Positions 31,501 to 36,002 of a stretch of DNA of 36,002 nt are shown piece after piece; the stretch's first letter is position 1; every line of letters starts with the position of its first letter. This DNA comes from Perkinsus olseni (Eukaryota; Perkinsozoa; Perkinsida), in assembly GCA_013115125.1 (NCBI GenBank), contig JABANN010000352.1, positions 1 through 36,002 of the forward strand. Reading direction: 5' to 3'. The notes below the pieces were generated by a model. The model made no database searches, was not told the origin of the DNA, and was given only the letters and a program-made list of their open reading frames with translations. The translations under genes and the position numbers were made by a program.

Positions 31501-34386
31501 GGAAGACTTTGTTTACTGGTAGTGAGACACGGGCGTTTTTACGCGGGTTAAAACGTCCGAGTGGATCTTGGCACCTCGTGTTCGGATGGCGCGTGGGATC
31601 GGCAAGTGCTCTTGTGATCAACACTTTGACTGCAGAGTATCCAAGGTTGAAGCGTGTGAGATACAGAATAGGACCGCATAATATCTTCAGACAGTTGGAG
31701 TTTTATAACTCTGTCAGGCTCGGAAGATACGCTCATCAAAGTTTGGAATCTACCACCGATGTCCAGCAGTGAGGAATCGCCCTCAGCGCCAGGTGCGTTG
31801 AGGAAATGCAAGAGTTAGCAAGATTGCAAGATTCTCCCTCCCCAGGCGAATCCCTTGAAGGCCCCCTTTGTCTGAGGGGAGGTACTTCCGCTGTTTTATC
31901 GATGGCCTTCCGTGAGGACGATCGCACCCTCGTCGCGGGTCGGGCGGACGGAGTGGTAGGAGAGCCGGAAATTTCCGTATTTTTTCTGAAATTTTGGCGA
32001 GAAAGATCCTAGTTACTTTAACGTGATTATGAAAGCATTGATGATTAATTTTTTAATTCGGAATTTTTTGTGCAGTTTTGTGGGGATTAGACTACCGCTC
32101 AGTTCGTTCGGACCTCCTTTGTTCTTCCATTGGTGTCGTTGAGGTCTTGTTTGATACATCATTGGGATGGGGGTACTTTCATCGACCTCGTGGCGCAATA
32201 GAAGCGCGTCGGTTTCCGGAGCCGAAGGTTGCGGGTCCAAGTCCCGCCGGGGTTATTTTTTCTCCCGTAAATTCTGTTGTCCTCTTTCTTATCTGATGTC
32301 ACATCACCATAAGATGACATAGTACCATCGAAGAGTATATTTATTAATTTTGTAACTCATCTTCGAGGATGACATAAAGCTGAACTTATAAAACCGCTGG
32401 CGACTTCTCAGCGATCTCTGAAGGTCCTCAAAAAAGATAATAACAGTCCCCTCTGAAAGCTCTGAACTCGTAGTCGGAATCACAAATTTTGAATAATGGT
32501 CCGGTAGAAGTACTCAAACAGGACCAATTCTGAGGAGTTCGCTTTCGTGTCTCGTAAGATTTTCTTTTTTGTATAAATTGTATCGTCATGCGCAGCTTCG
32601 CTCCGCCCGCAGGTTTCAATGTACCGACTGCCGCCGCGGGATGCCGAGCTGTCTCCTTTGTCACCGCGCCGCGAAATTGCGGCAGTTGTGAGGTCGGAGG
32701 AAGTGTGTCGACATGAAGACGCGGTTTGGTCTGTCCGGCTAGGGAGGCCTGAGGACTGGTAAGAGAAGATATTTCGTAAATTTTTGGTCAATTTTCCACA
32801 AATTTTCCGTAAATTTTCGGTAAATTTACCGTGATTTTTGATAAATCTTCCGAAATTTTCAGGCAATTTCATTGGATTGGGAAAGTCTGTCGTGGGATGT
32901 TTGCTGGGGCGTAGAAAATTTCAGCGGAGCGAAGTTTTTTCCCTCTGCTTTTTTCAGTCTGCTGGCGACCGGGAGCAGCGATGGAACGGCATGTGTGTGG
33001 AAGGTGGCCGGGCCGAATTCGGGTGATAATCTTGTAGATTCTTTTGGGGTATCTTGAGGTTGAGCATGCATCAGATACGGCGGAAGATACCCCATTCCTG
33101 CAGCTTTTGGCGCAGCGGTTTAAGCTGGTTGAGGAGGGAAAGACCATAGATCCGAGCGCGCTTTGTTGGTAATACATCCCCGCGGGAAATTTCGCGCGCC
33201 ACGAAATTGAAACCCGTCGGAAAATGAGAATTATTTAACGGTACCGTGTAGTGTGAATCGATCACGTGATCGATTTCAGGCATCCCTTCGATATGAGCAG
33301 CAAGCTCGTCATCGGGTACACCGATGGTAGTGTGGCCTGCGTGGACGTCCACAGCGGGAAGTTCATCAGTCGCACGGCCGGGGTGGAATCCGGAGCTTCG
33401 ATAACAACGTTGGAGGCGGCAAGCGGAGCGAAGTGTGGTAGGTTTGGTCTTTTTTGAGGTTTTAGCGGAGCGAAGCAATTTATTTGTTCGAATAGAGAAA
33501 GTTTTTTAGTGAGAATTTGTGCTACAAATTTTGTAGCAGTGTGGCGGCCGTTAGCGGAGCGAAGCAGTTCTTCTTTGCATTTTTTGCGATCTGTCCACTG
33601 GTAACGGCCAGAATATTTTCAGCGGAGCGAAGCGATTCTTGTTTTTTTCAGTTTTCGCAGGATTTTCGGACGGCAGCATTAAAGCGATCGATGTTGAAGC
33701 GAATGTGGTTGCGGGTGGCGGAAATGGCGGGACGACTGCGCTGACGGGTTTAGCGGCGGAAAAATGGGAAGTCACGACGAGCTCACTGGACGGGTTTGTG
33801 AGGTGATAATAAAATGGAGGGCCTGGGAGTTGAACCGGGGACCTTTGGGTGGGAGGGTAATTTGACGAAGTTCATGAGCGATGGGAAGATATTGGTTAAT
33901 ACGGCGGTGGGATATTTTCGGTTGGAAGAATTATAGAATTTGCGAGAATTTTCGGAAAAACTGCAAAAATTTTTGGTATCATTTTCTACTTGAAAAACGG
34001 GTACTGGTATCTTTCTCTCAAGCGTGCACATCACGGAGAGGTCGACTTTGATGGAGGTCGTCAGATTCTGGGATATGCGTCGATCATTGAGGTCGAGCAG
34101 TGAGAGTTTGAGCATGGAGTCCATGGGCGAAAAGAAAGATACTCTGGAGGCCCCGCGGCAGAGCATCCGACTGCGTAAGGGAGGTCTCGGGTTCGATTCC
34201 TTCATCCGCCATTTTAGCGTATCTTTATACTCTGTATCGAGCTCGAATGGAAGCGTATCTTTCTCCCCAGGTGAATTTGACCATCCTTCTTCGGACTCTG
34301 CCCTCCTGTCACTTCACAGAGTTTCCAATTTCGTGGCGGTCGGCGGCTACGATGGCCGAGTGGATCTGCTCACTCCGAAGATATGA
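28507..34386 (+). CDS. Striatin-like coiled-coil and WD40 protein
   Basis: Striatins are scaffold subunits (PP2A B''') of STRIPAK phosphatase-kinase complexes. First exons 28507-28602, 28657-28724 and 29167-29320 give an uninterrupted coiled coil ending YLRRISMLEFALKRER, which aligns with the animal striatin segment LVRRIKMLEYALKQER as I remember it. A Ser/Pro-rich linker follows (about 30170-30290). WD40 exons include 31421-31518 (AHLGAVRCTVMADEGKTLF), 31718-31792 (GSEDTLIKVWNL), 31846-31955, 32958-33022 (LLATGSSDGTACVWKV), 33280-33437 (VIGYTDGSVACVDVHSGK), 33661-33802, 34065-34174 (FWDMRRSLRS) and 34271-34386 (VGGYDGRVDLLTPKI, then TGA). Exons between 31955 and 32958 are only partly resolved. 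The family call rests on the coiled coil plus the order of the last WD repeats. Confidence 0.7.
30299..30435. repeat. Family B cluster in the striatin-like gene
   Basis: AATTTCGTGGCGCGTGAAG occurs twice in succession (about 30299 and 30315, period 16), and a third copy AATTTCGTGGCGCGCGGG lies at about 30421. All are intronic. Confidence 0.8.
31088..31190. repeat. Short tandem repeat of GTATCTTGAGGTCGG units
   Basis: Four units of about 25-30 nt beginning ATATCTTGAGGTCGGCCTTG or GTATCTTGAGGTCAA, in the linker intron of the striatin-like gene. They are derived from the left half of family A. Confidence 0.75.
34175..34270 (+). repeat. Striatin-like intron with a tRNA-like element across its donor
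   Basis: The A-box-like GGCAGAGCATCCGACTGC (34157-34174) is the end of the coding exon; GTAAGG is the donor; the B-box-like GGTTCGATTCC (about 34189-34200) is in the intron. The whole stretch is free of stops in the WD40 frame. Confidence 0.55.
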
Positions 34387-34394
34387 ACACAGTG

Positions 34395-34627
34395 AGAATC
34401 TTGCAATCTTGCTCAATCTTACAATTCCTCAACGCTGTAGTGGTGTTAGGTTATTTAATTTCGTGGCGCAGTGACGCTTCCAGATGCCATATGTGGGGTA
34501 ATACAGTTTCATGGCTCATCGCGAGTGTTTAATTGGTTGCCATGGGAAATCTTGCAATCTTGCGTTTCCTCAACGCGGTGTGGCAGTGGGCTATCTCGGA
34601 ATCTTGCAATCTTGCTTTTCCTCAACA
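34395..34627. repeat. Three family D copies downstream of the striatin-like gene
   Basis: AATCTTGCAATCTTGC followed by TTCCTCAACGC at about 34397-34436, 34549-34576 and 34600-34626. Other copies lie at 3634-3664, 8192-8222, 8731-8768 and 19653-19692, and in antisense at about 31795-31832. Confidence 0.85.
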
Positions 34628-34649
34628 GCCATTACCTTTTCGTATGAAG

Positions 34650-35828
34650 CGACTCTTCGTCACATTCGTGGCGACAGCGGTCAGTCTCCGAGTTGGAGGT
34701 AATTTTTTTTCCGGAAAATTTCGGTAAATTTTCGATTTTTTCAGATTTCGAGGAAGCGGAGGTCGGTGGTGTTTGCCCGGAGACGGCCGGACACGTGGAT
34801 GCTCGAAGTCGCCTGGGAATCGATTCGGTAATTTCGTGGCGCGTGACGATTTTTTTGTGGTAATTTTTTTCAGATTCTTTCCTGTGCGCAATATACAAGA
34901 GAACATGTTCGAGGAAATTATGAATTTGTTAGTTATAATAAAGGAAGTAAAAATGCAGGGCGGCGGGATCGATCCGGGGACCTTTCGACTGCCCATCAGA
35001 TACGACTTGTATGTGGAGCAAATCTTGCGAGTGCGTTGCCCTTGGCGAGTGCCCTTCTGGCGACCCCGAGGTAAAAAGGCGGATTTTTCCCCAATTTGTG
35101 GGAAAAAATTTTGGTGGAGGCAATTTTTCGGGTGGAAATTCATTTTTACTTGGACTTATTTTTCTGTTCTCATCAGCCCTGGGGATTTGCACGCGCGTAT
35201 CTTAGGTCGATGCGTGTCTTTCACAGGTGAGGATTCGGCCACTTTGCCCCTATATTTCGCTACGCGTGCGAAAAATTCGGTAAAAATTTCCGCTTGGCTT
35301 GCCAGTGTGTAATAATTTCGTGGCGCGACGGATTTTTTGTTGTTTTCGCTTCAGGGCGGTTGGAGAAGTGCTTTGATAGTTCGTCTGTTGAATACTGAGT
35401 TGGCAGACAGGCCGGTCCGGTATGATAGGAAGCCTCATGTGGTGGGAGGGGACCCAGTGTCGATGGAAGATTCTGGCATCGGTAGGTCGTGGGTTCGATC
35501 CCTGGCTGCGGCATTTTAAAGGCAACTTCTTTGTTGTGAATCGTTTCATTCGGGAAGAAAAATTTTCATATGAAAGGAGAGTGGAAAATAAAAAGGAAGA
35601 AATATGAGTTTTCATAGATGTCGGTTGTGGGATTCGAACCGGGGACCTTCCGTATGTCAGAATTAATACCACAGCGAAGCCTCCTGCCCGACACCGTCAT
35701 TTGGAGGTTACCAAAGTATAGGAACAGCGGAGTGCGATCGCGTAGGATTCGTGCACACCAACTTTTCGCCAAATCGTGGATGTTTCAGAGTTCGCCGCGC
35801 TCGCCCCGGTGATCGATGGGGATGTTAG
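34650..35828 (+). CDS. Arg-rich protein, not recognised
   Basis: Seven exons in perfect phase: about 34650-34698, 34745-34827, 34874-34927, 35000-35070, 35227-35279, 35355-35481 and 35728-35828 (TAG), all GT-AG. The protein of about 180 residues reads DSSSHSWRQRSVSELE, RRSVVFARRRPDTWMLEVAW, FFPVRNIQENMFEEIMNLYD, LYVEQILRVRCPWRVPFWRP, GGWRSALIVRLLNTELADRP, and ends CFRVRRARPGDRWGC. It is Arg- and Trp-rich, with no domain I recognise. A tiny first exon at 34484-34497 (Met-Pro-Tyr-Val) would join in phase and supply the start, but needs the weak acceptor AAG at 34649. Introns carry families A, B and E. Function is unknown. Confidence 0.5.
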
Positions 35829-36002
35829 GATGGTTGGCTCGCCGGGGCTCACAGCGAAGAGTGAAGGAGGACAGTAAGGGGTTGCAATCTGACTTATTTC
35901 GTATCTAGCATGAGTCGACTTGGGATTCGTTACAGGGTGTTCCAATTCGATATGCAAATCACAAAAATCAGTCTAATTCAGCACATACTACGTGTTTGAG
36001 GC
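35829..36002. other. 3' flank, no gene seen
   Basis: Contains one antisense family A copy (about 35884-35930, TTCGTATCTAGCATGAGTCG). Nothing else recognised up to the window edge. Confidence 0.5.

Noticed and set aside
34642-34698. Signal peptide MKRLFVTFVATAVSLRVG as the start of a secreted Cys-rich protein
   Set aside because: The frame fails to stay in phase with later exons, whereas the overlapping Arg-rich frame does so through six junctions.
35625-35705. Functional tRNA gene on the minus strand
   Set aside because: The ends pair and a B-box is present, but the T-stem does not pair and no anticodon arm can be drawn. The same core recurs as a repeat.

Overview
The window is a gene-dense stretch of nuclear DNA from a eukaryote, with very many small exons (mostly 40-160 nt) and introns packed with short dispersed repeats. 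Nothing viral, bacterial or organellar was recognised. The Gly/Lys low-complexity insert in the U1-70K protein (repeats like WGKGKGKG) is a style I associate with dinoflagellates and their relatives. With the repeat-filled introns it makes a syndinian such as Amoebophrya my best guess. The appendicularian Fritillaria, also known for repeat-derived introns, is an alternative. This placement is inference; no rRNA or organelle sequence is present to test it.

Layout: (1) 1-375, C-terminal end of a SWIM zinc-finger, MULE-type protein. (2) 894-4411 (+), U1 snRNP 70K, ten exons, all junctions GT-AG. (3) 4461-4977, a 160-bp tandem repeat interrupted by an assembly gap. (4) 6280-10260 (+), an F-box/leucine-rich-repeat protein in about 19 exons. 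(5) 10818-11611 (-), a small protein with a signal-like N-terminus. (6) 11777-15720 (-), splicing factor SF3A3 (SF3a60), about 18 exons, carrying a MITE in one intron. (7) 16000-26179 (-), a very large intron-rich gene I could not identify. (8) 27045-27898 (-), a small basic protein. (9) 28507-34386 (+), a striatin-like coiled-coil/WD40 protein. (10) about 34650-35828 (+), an unrecognised Arg-rich protein.

The outstanding feature is the intron content. At least six kinds of short repeat recur on both strands: (A) a hairpin element of about 40 nt with stem GTATCTT/AAGATAC; (B) AATTTCGTGGCGCGCGAC; (C) AGCGGAGCGAAGC; (D) paired AATCTTGC followed by TTCCTCAACGC; (E) a tRNA-like element carrying a B-box-like GGTTCGAATCC; (F) the palindrome AAATCGATC-N-GATCGATTT. 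Some introns (35, 47, 49, 49 and 50 nt) consist of little besides one or two of these elements. Several elements straddle splice junctions, so part of the repeat appears to be translated. This looks like several introner-type families acting in parallel. Local tandem expansion of the same units gives arrays with periods of 24, 27, 34, 41 and 42 bp.

Two of the identified genes (U1-70K and SF3A3) encode spliceosome parts. The gene models were built by hand from reading-frame and phase continuity; no alignment or transcript data were available.
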